This document shows positions 1 to 5,661 of a stretch of DNA of 7,972 nt, in pieces. Numbering within the stretch: the stretch's first letter is position 1; each line of letters starts with the position of its first letter. Origin of the DNA: Caldifarciminota bacterium. Its GTDB lineage: Bacteria > Hydrothermota > Tepidihabitantia > Tepidihabitantales > Tepidihabitantaceae. The stretch is from assembly GCA_016935775.1 (NCBI GenBank), contig JAFGQF010000128.1, positions 1-7,972 of the forward strand. The letters run 5' to 3'. The notes beneath the pieces are model-generated. The model was not told the origin of the DNA, ran no database searches, and worked only from the letters and a program-made list of their open reading frames with translations. The translations under genes were made by a program, and so were the position numbers.

Positions 1-117
1 AAGGTCTGCGTCCGGACCGGCTGGATAAGCCGGCCGGGCCAGATGATCGTCTGCGCCCCGAACCGCCTGTCGGTCGAGGTCACCGGCGACACCGGCCTGG
101 ATGCTGAGACGTGGTGA
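1..117 (+). CDS. NusG domain II-containing protein, C-terminal part (5' end outside window)
   Basis: The open frame enters from the left edge and ends at the TGA at 115-117, giving 38 residues. The visible peptide contains CVRTGWISRPGQMIVCAPNR followed by LSVEV. This matches the conserved end of the stand-alone NusG domain II family (Cys, GWIS, PGQ, IVCxPN, then a short beta strand). Proteins of this family are small, usually with an N-terminal membrane or signal segment, which would lie outside the window. They are often encoded directly before Gx-transporter genes, as here; known neighbours in Firmicutes include ApbE-like flavin transferases and polyprenyl synthases. The stop overlaps the next gene's start (GTGA at 114-117), so the two are translationally coupled. 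The biochemical role of the family is not settled, and none is assigned here. Confidence 0.8.
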   Translation, partial: KVCVRTGWISRPGQMIVCAPNRLSVEVTGDTGLDAETW

Positions 118-1319
118 CGGCGACAGCGAACGACCGGCGGCTGGCCCGGCTGGCGGTGCTGGCCGCCCTGGGCGCGGTTCTGCAGGTGGCCGAGTCGCTG
201 CTGCCCCACCCGGTGCCGGGCGTCCGGCTCGGCCTGGCGAACCTGGCGACGCTCCTGGCGCTGGTCGAACTGGGCCCGGGTGCCGCGGTCGGGGTGGCGG
301 CGCTGCGCAGCCTGGTCAGTTCGTTGGTGCTGGGGACATTCCTCGGCCCGGGATTCGTGCTCAGCCTGGGCGCCGGGCTGGCGAGCGCGCTGGTGATGGG
401 CCTGCTGTACACGTTCAGCCGGCGTTCCGGATTCCGGCTGTTCGGGCTGCTCGGGTTGAGCGTGGCGGGCGCGGCGGCGCACGCGCTGGTCCAGGTGACA
501 CTGGTCTACCTGCTGTTCGTCACCAGCCGCGGGGTCTGGCTGCTGTGGCCGTGGCTGGCGCTGTCCGCGACCGCGACCGGGGTCCTGAACGGGCTGGTGG
601 CCGGGCAGGCGCTCGTGCAGACCCGAAGTCAGAAGTCAGAGGGCAGAAGCAGAGGTGAGAAGTACGAACCCGGAGGCGGAACCGGACCTGGCCGGTTCGA
701 GCCGGGCGAATCGTTCCTGCACCGGGCCCCGGCCGCGCTCAAGGTCGGGTTTGCGGTGGCGCTGGCGCTGTCTGTGGCCCTGTTCTCGCGCTTCGAACTG
801 CAGGCCGGGGCAGCCGGTCTGCTGCTCGCGCTGACGTTCATCGCCCGGGCGCGGGTTGGGCGGTTGCTGCGCGGGCTCGCCCGGCTCGGTTTCCTGCTCG
901 CGCTGGCCCTGGCGATGCCGGTGCTGTTCACGCCCTGGGGCGAGGTGCTGTTGCGGGCCGGGCCGCTGGTCGTGACCGCGGACGGGCTCAGGACCGGGGC
1001 GCTGTTCGCGGGCCGAATCGCGCTGCTTTACTGGACGTTTGCGCTGTTGGCCGCGGTCACCCGGCCCGAGGCACTCAACCGCGGGCTGGTGGTCTGGCTT
1101 GAGCCGTTGCGGCTGTTCCGGGTTCAAACCGAGGACCTGGCCCGGGCGCTGGGCATCGCCTGGGACGCGTTCCCGGTGCTCTGGCAGGAAGCGCGCCGGC
1201 TGGCGCGAAGCCGCGGCCCGGCCGGGAAGCGCGCGGCGCTGGTCCGGTTGCCGGCCGACATCCTGGTCAATCTGCGCGCGCTGGCCGACCGGCTGGCCGA
1301 CGACGCGGCCGGCAACTGA
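111..1319 (+). CDS. Fused Gx-transporter (ECF S-like) / CbiQ-EcfT-like transmembrane protein
   Basis: A 402-residue, strongly hydrophobic protein of two halves. Residues about 10-170 match the Gx transporter family (formerly 'heptaprenyl diphosphate synthase component I'): PVPGVRLGLANLATLLAL at 34-51, then LGTFLGPGFVLSLGAGLASALVMGL. Residues about 200-395 look like the ECF-transporter T component (CbiQ/EcfT): the opening FLHRAPAALK, several membrane helices (about 211-245, 258-275, 298-316), and a C-terminal cytoplasmic helix with ARSRG at 365-369, resembling the XRX motifs that contact the ATPases. S and T components are normally separate genes of about 170 and 250 residues. Here they are joined by a hydrophilic linker (171-199) encoded by a heptamer repeat, with no ATG, GTG or TTG in frame between linker and T half. 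The start may be GTG 111 or GTG 114, the latter giving a GTGA overlap with the upstream stop. No ATPase gene is visible. The substrate is unknown; an isoprenoid or vitamin-like compound is only a guess from the family. Confidence 0.75.
   Translation: MVTATANDRRLARLAVLAALGAVLQVAESLLPHPVPGVRLGLANLATLLALVELGPGAAVGVAALRSLVSSLVLGTFLGPGFVLSLGAGLASALVMGLLYTFSRRSGFRLFGLLGLSVAGAAAHALVQVTLVYLLFVTSRGVWLLWPWLALSATATGVLNGLVAGQALVQTRSQKSEGRSRGEKYEPGGGTGPGRFEPGESFLHRAPAALKVGFAVALALSVALFSRFELQAGAAGLLLALTFIARARVGRLLRGLARLGFLLALALAMPVLFTPWGEVLLRAGPLVVTADGLRTGALFAGRIALLYWTFALLAAVTRPEALNRGLVVWLEPLRLFRVQTEDLARALGIAWDAFPVLWQEARRLARSRGPAGKRAALVRLPADILVNLRALADRLADDAAGN
625..665 (+). repeat. Degenerate heptanucleotide tandem repeat (unit GAAGTCA) inside a gene
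   Basis: GAAGTCA occurs at 625-631 and 632-638. It is followed by variants GAGGGCA (639-645), the six-base GAAGCA (646-651), GAGGTGA (652-658) and GAAGTAC (659-665). The tract is A/G-rich and much lower in GC than its surroundings. It encodes the hydrophilic linker TRSQKSEGRSRGEKY between the two membrane halves of the transporter gene and keeps the frame open. Confidence 0.75.
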
Positions 1320-1321
1320 GC

Positions 1322-1350
1322 CGCAGGAGCCGGGCCGGCCGCGGGTCTGT
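1322..1350 (+). promoter_or_regulatory. Upstream copy of a direct repeat with ECF-like GGA-N16-GTCTGT layout
   Basis: CGCAGGA (1322-1328), GCCGGGCCGGCCG (1329-1341), three extra bases, then GTCTGT (1345-1350). The same three blocks in the same order recur at 1984-2012. In both copies GGA is exactly 16 nt from GTCTGT, although the inserted bases lie in different places. Many ECF sigma factors read a GGAAC-like -35 and a GTC-like -10 about 16 nt apart, so this could be an autoregulatory promoter of the sigma operon (inference). Confidence 0.4.
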
Positions 1351-1380
1351 AATGCAGTGGAGTCGCTGCCCGAGGTTGGC

Positions 1381-1408
1381 TTGCGCGGACCGGACAGGAT
1401 GATACCAT
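1381..1408 (+). promoter_or_regulatory. Possible housekeeping promoter before the sigma-factor gene
   Basis: TTGCGC (1381-1386), a 16-nt spacer, then TACCAT (1403-1408). Five nucleotides later lies an in-frame GTG (1414). The -35 hexamer and spacer length are identical to those before the gene at 5662. The -10 box is weak (4 of 6 to TATAAT), so this is tentative. Confidence 0.3.
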
Positions 1409-1971
1409 CGAGCGTGGCACGGCAGCCGGACGTGGACCGGGAACTGGTCGACCGGGCGCAGGCCGGGGACCTGGGCGCGTTCGAGGAGCTGGTCCGCAAG
1501 CACCAGGGACCGCTCTACGGCTATGTCTACCGGATGCTGGGCAACCGCGACGAGGCCGAAGAACTGGTCCAGGTCGCGCTGGTCCAGGCGTGGAAGCACC
1601 TGGGTGGTTTCCGGGGCAATTCCAGTTTCAAGACCTGGCTGTACCGCATCGCCACCAACCGGTGTATCAACAAAGTGACCCGGCGCAAGCCGACCGTCGA
1701 GCTGCCCGAGACCCTGGTCGGGCCCGAGTCCGAGGAGCCGGCACAGGAGTTCCGGCGCCACCGGCGCGAGGAGCTGGTTCGCGGGGCACTGGACCGGTTG
1801 CCCGGCGACCAGCGGGCGGCGCTGGTGATGGCCACCTGGGAGGATATGAGCTACAAGGACATCGGCCGGGCGATGGGCCGCAGCGCCCGGGCGGTGGATT
1901 CACTGCTGTTCCGGGCCCGGCAAAACCTGAAGAAGCTGCTCGAGCCGGCCCGGGAGCGGGGGGAAGTCTGA
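1399..1971 (+). CDS. ECF (group 4) RNA polymerase sigma factor
   Basis: A 190-residue protein of typical ECF length that directs RNA polymerase to a dedicated promoter set. Sigma region 2 is clear: AGDLGAFEELVRKHQGPLYG, then RMLGNRDEAEELVQ, then FKTWLYRIATNRCIN. A short acidic linker (LPETLVGPESEEP) follows. Region 4 comes next, with LDRLPGDQRAALVMATWEDM and a helix-turn-helix around SYKDIGRAMGRSARAVDSLLFRARQNL. ATG 1399 is the only in-frame ATG near the N-terminus, but it has no spaced Shine-Dalgarno. GTG 1414 (MARQPDVDRELV) is a good rival because a possible -10 box sits just before it; GTG 1357 and TTG 1381 are also in frame. It leads an operon with its anti-sigma factor and two periplasmic-type metal-sensor-like proteins, so its signal probably comes from the cell envelope. 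I cannot name its regulon. Confidence 0.93.
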   Translation: MIPSSVARQPDVDRELVDRAQAGDLGAFEELVRKHQGPLYGYVYRMLGNRDEAEELVQVALVQAWKHLGGFRGNSSFKTWLYRIATNRCINKVTRRKPTVELPETLVGPESEEPAQEFRRHRREELVRGALDRLPGDQRAALVMATWEDMSYKDIGRAMGRSARAVDSLLFRARQNLKKLLEPARERGEV

Positions 1972-1983
1972 TGGCCGTACCGG

Positions 1984-2012
1984 CGCAGGAAAGCCGGGCC
2001 GGCCGTGTCTGT
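1984..2012 (+). promoter_or_regulatory. Downstream copy of the direct repeat, between sigma and anti-sigma genes
   Basis: CGCAGGA (1984-1990), AA, GCCGGGCCGGCCG (1993-2005), T, GTCTGT (2007-2012). It matches the copy at 1322-1350 in 26 ordered bases and has the same 16-nt gap from GGA to GTCTGT. It lies in the 54-nt gap after the sigma stop codon and just before the anti-sigma Shine-Dalgarno. It may be a second ECF promoter, a protein-binding site, or a duplication flanking the sigma gene. Confidence 0.4.
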
Positions 2013-2025
2013 CTAGGAGAACGCA

Positions 2026-2442
2026 ATGAACTGCAATAACTGCAACCGAATGCTCTCCCGGTACCTGGACCGCGAACTGGACCAGGGCCGGGCGAGCGAG
2101 CTCGAGGAGCACCTGGCGCGCTGCCCGGCCTGCCGTGACGAACTGGCGCGGCTGGCCGCCGACGCGGAAGGGCTGCGGACGCTGGAATCAGCCGGCCCGT
2201 CGCCGTTCCTGGTGACGCGGGTGATGGCCGAGGTGCGGCTCTCCCGGCGCAGCCGGCGTCCGGCCTGGGCCCGGGCGATGGCGACCACGGCGGCGTTGCT
2301 GCTGGTCGCGGGCGGCGCGTTTGCCGGAATCCGGGTGGGCACGAGCCTGGCCGGCAACGGCGAAACCACCGACGAGATGCTGGTGTCCGCCGACGAGACC
2401 TTTGCCGGGTTCACCGAGAGCCTGCTGATGGAGGATCAATGA
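2026..2442 (+). CDS. Zinc-finger (zf-HC2) transmembrane anti-sigma factor
   Basis: A 138-residue protein. Its N-terminal cytoplasmic domain carries the anti-sigma zinc motif H29-x3-C33-x2-C36 (HLARCPAC), with Cys3 and Cys6 as possible upstream ligands. This domain is expected to bind and silence the sigma factor encoded just upstream. After a basic stretch (RRSRRP, 74-79) comes one membrane helix at about 84-102 (AMATTAALLLVAGGAFAGI), then a short acidic extracytoplasmic tail of about 35 residues. The start is firm: AGGAG at 2015-2019 lies 6 nt before the ATG. The stop overlaps the next start (ATGA, 2439-2442), which indicates tight coupling to the sensor-like gene. The tail is too short for a large sensing domain, so sensing may be done by the partners encoded downstream, as CnrX does for CnrY/CnrH (analogy, not proof). 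Confidence 0.9.
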   Translation: MNCNNCNRMLSRYLDRELDQGRASELEEHLARCPACRDELARLAADAEGLRTLESAGPSPFLVTRVMAEVRLSRRSRRPAWARAMATTAALLLVAGGAFAGIRVGTSLAGNGETTDEMLVSADETFAGFTESLLMEDQ

Positions 2443-2984
2443 AGACCTGGATGTGGGTGCTGGTAGTCGCCCTGGCCGTTTCGGTGACGGTCAACTTGGC
2501 CGCCATCGGGACGATTGCCGCGCGGCGGCTGAGCCGGGTCCGGCGTTCGGCGCCCGAGTGGGTGCGCCGGGCCCGTCCCGAGTCGCGCGAGGAGCTGCGC
2601 GAGCTGCAGCGCGAGCTGGGCAATCAGATGGATTCGCTGCGGCAGGAGTTGGCCGGGGAGCAGCGCGGACTGGCGATGATGCTGCGCCGGGCCGAGACGA
2701 CCGAAGCCGAGGCAGACTCGGCGGCCGCGCGGATTGGACGGCTGCACACGGCGCTGACCCGCCAGGCGTTCGATTTCACCCGCCGGGCGTTGCGGGAACT
2801 CACGCCGGAGCAACAGGAGAAGCTGCTGCTCCGGTTCGAGCGGCAGTACGACCGCCCGCCGCACCACGGCCGGCGGAGCTGGCGGCACGGCGGGCGTGAC
2901 CGGCATCGGTTCGACGGCCCGCGTTACGATTCCTCGCCCGGAGTCCAAGAAGACGAGCCCGGCGATGAGTGCCCGGGCAGATAG
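2439..2984 (+). CDS. Membrane-anchored periplasmic heavy-metal sensor / Spy-like protein
   Basis: A 181-residue protein with an uncleaved-looking membrane anchor (about residues 4-28, WMWVLVVALAVSVTVNLAAI) and an extracytoplasmic alpha-helical region (about 48-135) rich in Glu, Arg and Leu. It has the hallmark LTPEQQEKLL at 121-130, typical of the Metal_resist/CnrX and Spy/CpxP superfamily. The C-terminal tail is Arg- and His-rich (H142, H143, H150, H156) and could bind metal. GGAGG at 2430-2434 lies 4 nt before the ATG, and the start overlaps the anti-sigma stop. Known relatives sense metals or act as periplasmic chaperones. Beside an ECF sigma/anti-sigma pair, a sensor role in the CnrYXH style is the natural inference. 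The metal, if any, cannot be told from the sequence. Confidence 0.72.
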   Translation: MKTWMWVLVVALAVSVTVNLAAIGTIAARRLSRVRRSAPEWVRRARPESREELRELQRELGNQMDSLRQELAGEQRGLAMMLRRAETTEAEADSAAARIGRLHTALTRQAFDFTRRALRELTPEQQEKLLLRFERQYDRPPHHGRRSWRHGGRDRHRFDGPRYDSSPGVQEDEPGDECPGR

Positions 2985-3001
2985 CAGAAAGGAAGAAGTA
3001 C

Positions 3002-3583
3002 GTGAGAACAAAGAAGACACTGACCGCAGCTCTGATGGTGACGGTGGTCGCGCTGGCCGGAACGGCGCTGGCGCAGGAAGCGAAGCCGGCGGCCGCGGAA
3101 CGGCCGATGGCGCTGACCGAGGAGCAACGCGGCCAGATCGACAAGCTCCGGCTCGACCATCTCAAGGAGATGATGCCGCTCCAGACCGACTTGAAGGTCA
3201 AGGAACTGGAACTGGGCGCGCTCTGGCGCGCGGACGAGCTCAACGCCAAGGCGATTGTCGCCAAGGTCAAGGAGATCTCGAGCGTGCGCGGCCAGCTCGA
3301 ACTGGCGCGAGTCAACCACCGGCTGGCGATGTACAAGGTGTTCACGCCCGAGCAAAGGCAGATGGCGCGGCGCTTCCTGGGCCGGTTCGGCTTTGGCCAC
3401 GGCCGGCGCGGGATGCGCGGTGGCCACGGGATGATGGGTGAGCCCGGAATGATGGGCGGCCGGGGAATGCGTGGCCAGGGCCGCGGGATGAAGCACGGCG
3501 AAGGCCGCGGAATGGGCCCGGGCGGCGGCCGGCGCGATGGCTCGGGCTGCGGCGATTGTCACGAGCCGGGCGGCCCGGAGTAG
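3002..3583 (+). CDS. Secreted Spy/CpxP-like protein with Met/His/Gly-rich tail and C-terminal CXXCH
   Basis: GTG 3002 is chosen because GGAAG (2991-2995) lies 6 nt before it and it gives a clean signal peptide: RTKK, a hydrophobic core, and an ALA|QE cleavage site after residue 24. An upstream in-frame ATG (2969) would spoil this. The 193-residue product has an LTEEQ motif (38-42) and FTPEQRQMARRFL (from 114), the two LTxxQ-type motifs of Spy/CpxP periplasmic proteins, with a helical region between. Residues about 130-178 are a low-complexity tail full of Met, Gly, Arg and His (GMMG, RGMRG, RGMKHG), suggestive of copper or other metal binding. At 183-187 (bases 3548-3562) CGDCH forms a CXXCH motif, the usual covalent haem c site, or else another metal ligand. 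It is the last gene of the sigma operon, 17 nt after its neighbour. It may be a target or a modulator of the stress response. Confidence 0.75.
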   Translation: MRTKKTLTAALMVTVVALAGTALAQEAKPAAAERPMALTEEQRGQIDKLRLDHLKEMMPLQTDLKVKELELGALWRADELNAKAIVAKVKEISSVRGQLELARVNHRLAMYKVFTPEQRQMARRFLGRFGFGHGRRGMRGGHGMMGEPGMMGGRGMRGQGRGMKHGEGRGMGPGGGRRDGSGCGDCHEPGGPE

Positions 3584-3604
3584 ATTTCTCTCCCTCCCTC
3601 CGCA

Positions 3605-3631
3605 CAAGGGGACGGCTCTGCCGTCCCCTTG
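3605..3631 (+). terminator. Perfect 11-bp hairpin after the sigma operon
   Basis: CAAGGGGACGG (3605-3615), loop CTCTG, CCGTCCCCTTG (3621-3631), starting 21 nt after the stop codon at 3583. The stem is strong and lies between the operon end and the next promoter, so a terminator is likely. However, only GCGGTTT follows, not a real T-run, so termination may need Rho, or the element may be a dispersed palindromic repeat. Confidence 0.5.
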
Positions 3632-3646
3632 CGGTTTCACGACACG

Positions 3647-3675
3647 TTGACACGTCCGGCGCAAGGGGCTATCCT
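3647..3675 (+). promoter_or_regulatory. Strong sigma70-type promoter, apparently leaderless
   Basis: TTGACA (3647-3652, perfect consensus), a 17-nt spacer, then TATCCT (3670-3675). The ATG of the propeller gene is at 3685, only 9 nt beyond the -10 box. Transcription would start about 3 nt before the ATG, leaving no room for a Shine-Dalgarno site. Confidence 0.7.
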
Positions 3676-3684
3676 CGACCCGAG

Positions 3685-5490
3685 ATGAAACGCATCTTCT
3701 TCGCCGTTGTTACCTGCGCTACGGTGTTGTTCGTGCTGGGGATGACATGCGCGAGCAACGCGCCGCTGGTGCCCGGGTTCGTCGAGACGCCGGGCGCGGT
3801 GTACCCGCGCGCCGAAGCGTTATTCCTTATCACCACGACCGCGCCCGGCGGCCGCGACGTCCGGTACGTGCTTGACTGGGGCGACGGCACGATTGACACG
3901 ACCAATGGCCGGCCGTCCGGGGACACGGTGACGGTGCGGCACGAGTGGCAGGCCGCGGGCGGCTTCGCGGTCAAGGCGCTGGCGTTCGTGCAGGACGAGC
4001 CGGGCCTGGCGTCGGACTGGTCCGAGCCGCTGGCGGTGACGGTGCTGGCCAACGGCGTGCCGGCTGCGTACGGCCTGGAGGGGCCGGGCGTGGCACTGTA
4101 CGGAGCGTGGGCGCGGTTCCGGGTGCGGGCGACGGACTCCGACGGTGACAGCGTGGCGGTGCAGTTCGATTTCAACGGGACCATCGGAGCGTGGACCGCG
4201 TTCGGCGACACCGGTGCAGCGTTCGGGGACTCGTTCAGGTTCAGCACGGTCGAAACCGTTCGCGTGCGGGTACGTGCCCGTGACCAGAAGGGCAGCGTGT
4301 CGGACTGGAGTGACTCGCTGATGGTTCCTGTGGATACTGTGGGGAAAGTGCTTTGGTGGTGGAAGGACTTCCCGGGTGAGGAGTTGCCGCTCGGCGAGTT
4401 GTTGCTGGTTCTGGACGGGACCGACGAGGCAGTCTGTTTCTCGAGCGATGACGGCTGGTACCGGTCAGTGAACGTCAGCACCGGCCGGATGAAGTCGGTC
4501 GGAATGCCGACTTCGCCGGGCGACGCGTTCAGCGGGTCCTCGGCGTACTGCCCCGCCACCGGTCACATTGTTGTCGGCGGTTCAGAACGTGCACTGTATG
4601 CGCTGACTACTTCACTCCTGGTCGCATGGAGCTGGACCGGTGGCGACACGATGGACGACGCCGAGTGGGGCACGCCGGCAATCCGGGGCGATACCATCTA
4701 TGCGCCGCGGGACAACGACACGCTCTACTGCTTCAGGGACCTTGGCGATACGGTCGAGCTGGTCGAAGCCCGGCGGGTCAGTTGCATGTCTCTGGATGTC
4801 GCTCCGCTGGTCCAGTCGAACGGCAACGTCTACTGCGCGGGCGGGGCCGGACAACTATACTGCTGGCAGCCCGGGCTCGATTCGCTGGCTTGGGTGGACA
4901 GCGTCGTGCAAGATGGCGACATACTCTGCGTCGCGGCGGGAGACAACGGCAAGGTGTACTGCGGCGGGTCTGACCACCGGGTCCACGCCGTGGATGCGGC
5001 AGGCGAGCCCTACTGGTCCCGTGGTGTTGAGGGAGAAGTGGCCGCGCTGGCAGTGGGCGTCGGAATGGTCTTCGCCGCCAGCGGTCAGGGTGAGTTGCGG
5101 GCAATCGACTCTGAGACCTCCACGACGGTCTGGTACGCACGGCACAGCCTGGGCGAGGTATTAGGCTGTCCGATTCTCGTCGCCAGTGGCCTGATATACT
5201 ACACGGACCGGGATGGAGTTCTCCATTGCGTCAACCAGTCGGACGGGAGCCTGGTTTGGTCGTGCGACTGCCCGAGCTATCGCGACGGAGCCAGAGGCCG
5301 AGGAGGGCTGGATGCACCAGTCTCGTCGCCAACGATTACCTCGAGCGGCAACATCATCTTGGTTGGCGATGACGCACTCTACTGCGTGAAGGGCTACCGG
5401 AACGGGCCGCTGGACCCGCAGGCGCCCTGGCCCAAGTGGCAGCACGACGTCCACAATACCGGCTCGGCCGGCAGCCGGCCCGGCTGGTAG
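3685..5490 (+). CDS. Secreted PKD-domain / PQQ-like beta-propeller protein
   Basis: A 601-residue exported protein. Its N-terminal hydrophobic signal (KRIFFAVVTCATVLFVLG) ends near Cys22; the site MTC is a poor lipobox, so lipoprotein status is uncertain. Residues about 27-121 form a PKD-type Ig-like domain (VLDWGDGTIDTT at 62-73, closing SDWSEPLAVTV). A second similar domain (about 124-217) has FDFNGTIGAW and closes with SDWSDSLMVPV. Residues about 220-575 are repeated beta-propeller blades of the PQQ-like type (DTIYAPRDNDTLYCF, KVYCGGSDHRVHAVDAAG, GLIYYTDRDGVLHCVNQSDG). The ending PWPKWQHDVHNTG (581-593) is a common tail of such proteins. ATG 3685 is chosen over upstream in-frame codons because it gives a signal peptide and follows a near-consensus promoter. 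It is rich in Cys for an exported protein. It is likely a cell-surface or periplasmic binding or structural protein; there is no evidence of PQQ enzyme activity. Confidence 0.82.
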   Translation: MKRIFFAVVTCATVLFVLGMTCASNAPLVPGFVETPGAVYPRAEALFLITTTAPGGRDVRYVLDWGDGTIDTTNGRPSGDTVTVRHEWQAAGGFAVKALAFVQDEPGLASDWSEPLAVTVLANGVPAAYGLEGPGVALYGAWARFRVRATDSDGDSVAVQFDFNGTIGAWTAFGDTGAAFGDSFRFSTVETVRVRVRARDQKGSVSDWSDSLMVPVDTVGKVLWWWKDFPGEELPLGELLLVLDGTDEAVCFSSDDGWYRSVNVSTGRMKSVGMPTSPGDAFSGSSAYCPATGHIVVGGSERALYALTTSLLVAWSWTGGDTMDDAEWGTPAIRGDTIYAPRDNDTLYCFRDLGDTVELVEARRVSCMSLDVAPLVQSNGNVYCAGGAGQLYCWQPGLDSLAWVDSVVQDGDILCVAAGDNGKVYCGGSDHRVHAVDAAGEPYWSRGVEGEVAALAVGVGMVFAASGQGELRAIDSETSTTVWYARHSLGEVLGCPILVASGLIYYTDRDGVLHCVNQSDGSLVWSCDCPSYRDGARGRGGLDAPVSSPTITSSGNIILVGDDALYCVKGYRNGPLDPQAPWPKWQHDVHNTGSAGSRPGW

Positions 5491-5495
5491 GCTGT

Positions 5496-5563
5496 CCCCG
5501 AGACTGCCCGGGGGCTAGCCCCGGGCAGGCCCCCTCGGAAGGCCGTCAAGGCCCGCCTCGGGG
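5496..5563 (+). other. Branched inverted-repeat element after the propeller gene
   Basis: The outer arms CCCCGAG (5496-5502) and CTCGGGG (5557-5563) enclose two hairpins: TGCCCGGGG/CCCCGGGCA (5505-5513 with 5519-5527, 5-nt loop) and GGCC/GGCC (5541-5544 with 5550-5553, 5-nt loop). It begins 5 nt after the stop codon. The first hairpin may act as a terminator, though no T-run follows. The whole could fold as a three-way junction or be a mobile palindromic repeat. Confidence 0.4.
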
Positions 5564-5599
5564 CATAAGTTGCCACCCTGCGTGAGTTAGCCCGACTGA

Positions 5600-5639
5600 C
5601 CGGCCCGGCAGCCCTCGCTGCCGCTTGCGCAACGGCCGG
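5600..5639 (+). other. Nested hairpin upstream of the selenoprotein gene
   Basis: CCGGCC (5600-5605) pairs with GGCCGG (5634-5639). Directly inside it, CGGCAGC (5606-5612) pairs with GCTGCCG (5617-5623) around a CCTC loop. The ten unpaired bases 5624-5633 contain the palindrome TTGCGCAA and the proposed -35 box. It could be a terminator remnant, an operator or a repeat element; no function is shown. Confidence 0.35.
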
Positions 5640-5652
5640 GGGCCGGTAGAAT
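5625..5652 (+). promoter_or_regulatory. Probable promoter of the selenoprotein gene, apparently leaderless
   Basis: TTGCGC (5625-5630), a 16-nt spacer, then TAGAAT (5647-5652, 5 of 6 to consensus). The GTG start at 5662 is 9 nt past the -10 box, the same distance as for the gene at 3685. No Shine-Dalgarno stands at a normal distance, which fits a leaderless or nearly leaderless transcript. Confidence 0.5.
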
Positions 5653-5661
5653 GGGTCGGAT

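Noticed and set aside
101..658. 185-codon plus-strand frame overlapping the transporter gene
   Set aside because: Gly/Arg/Ala/Pro-rich shadow frame; the Gx-family match is in the other frame.
636..1499. 287-codon minus-strand frame over the transporter and sigma genes
   Set aside because: Low-complexity composition and antisense to two clearly recognised proteins.
2896..3441. Plus-strand frame overlapping the two Spy-like genes
   Set aside because: Charged, low-complexity shadow without signal peptide or motifs; the neighbouring frames have Shine-Dalgarno sites and LTxxQ motifs.
3584..3604. Pyrimidine tract with CCTCC units after the sigma operon (anti-Shine-Dalgarno mimic, or G-quadruplex on the minus strand)
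   Set aside because: Only two G runs of three on the opposite strand, so no quadruplex; pairing with ribosome sites is possible but nothing else supports it.
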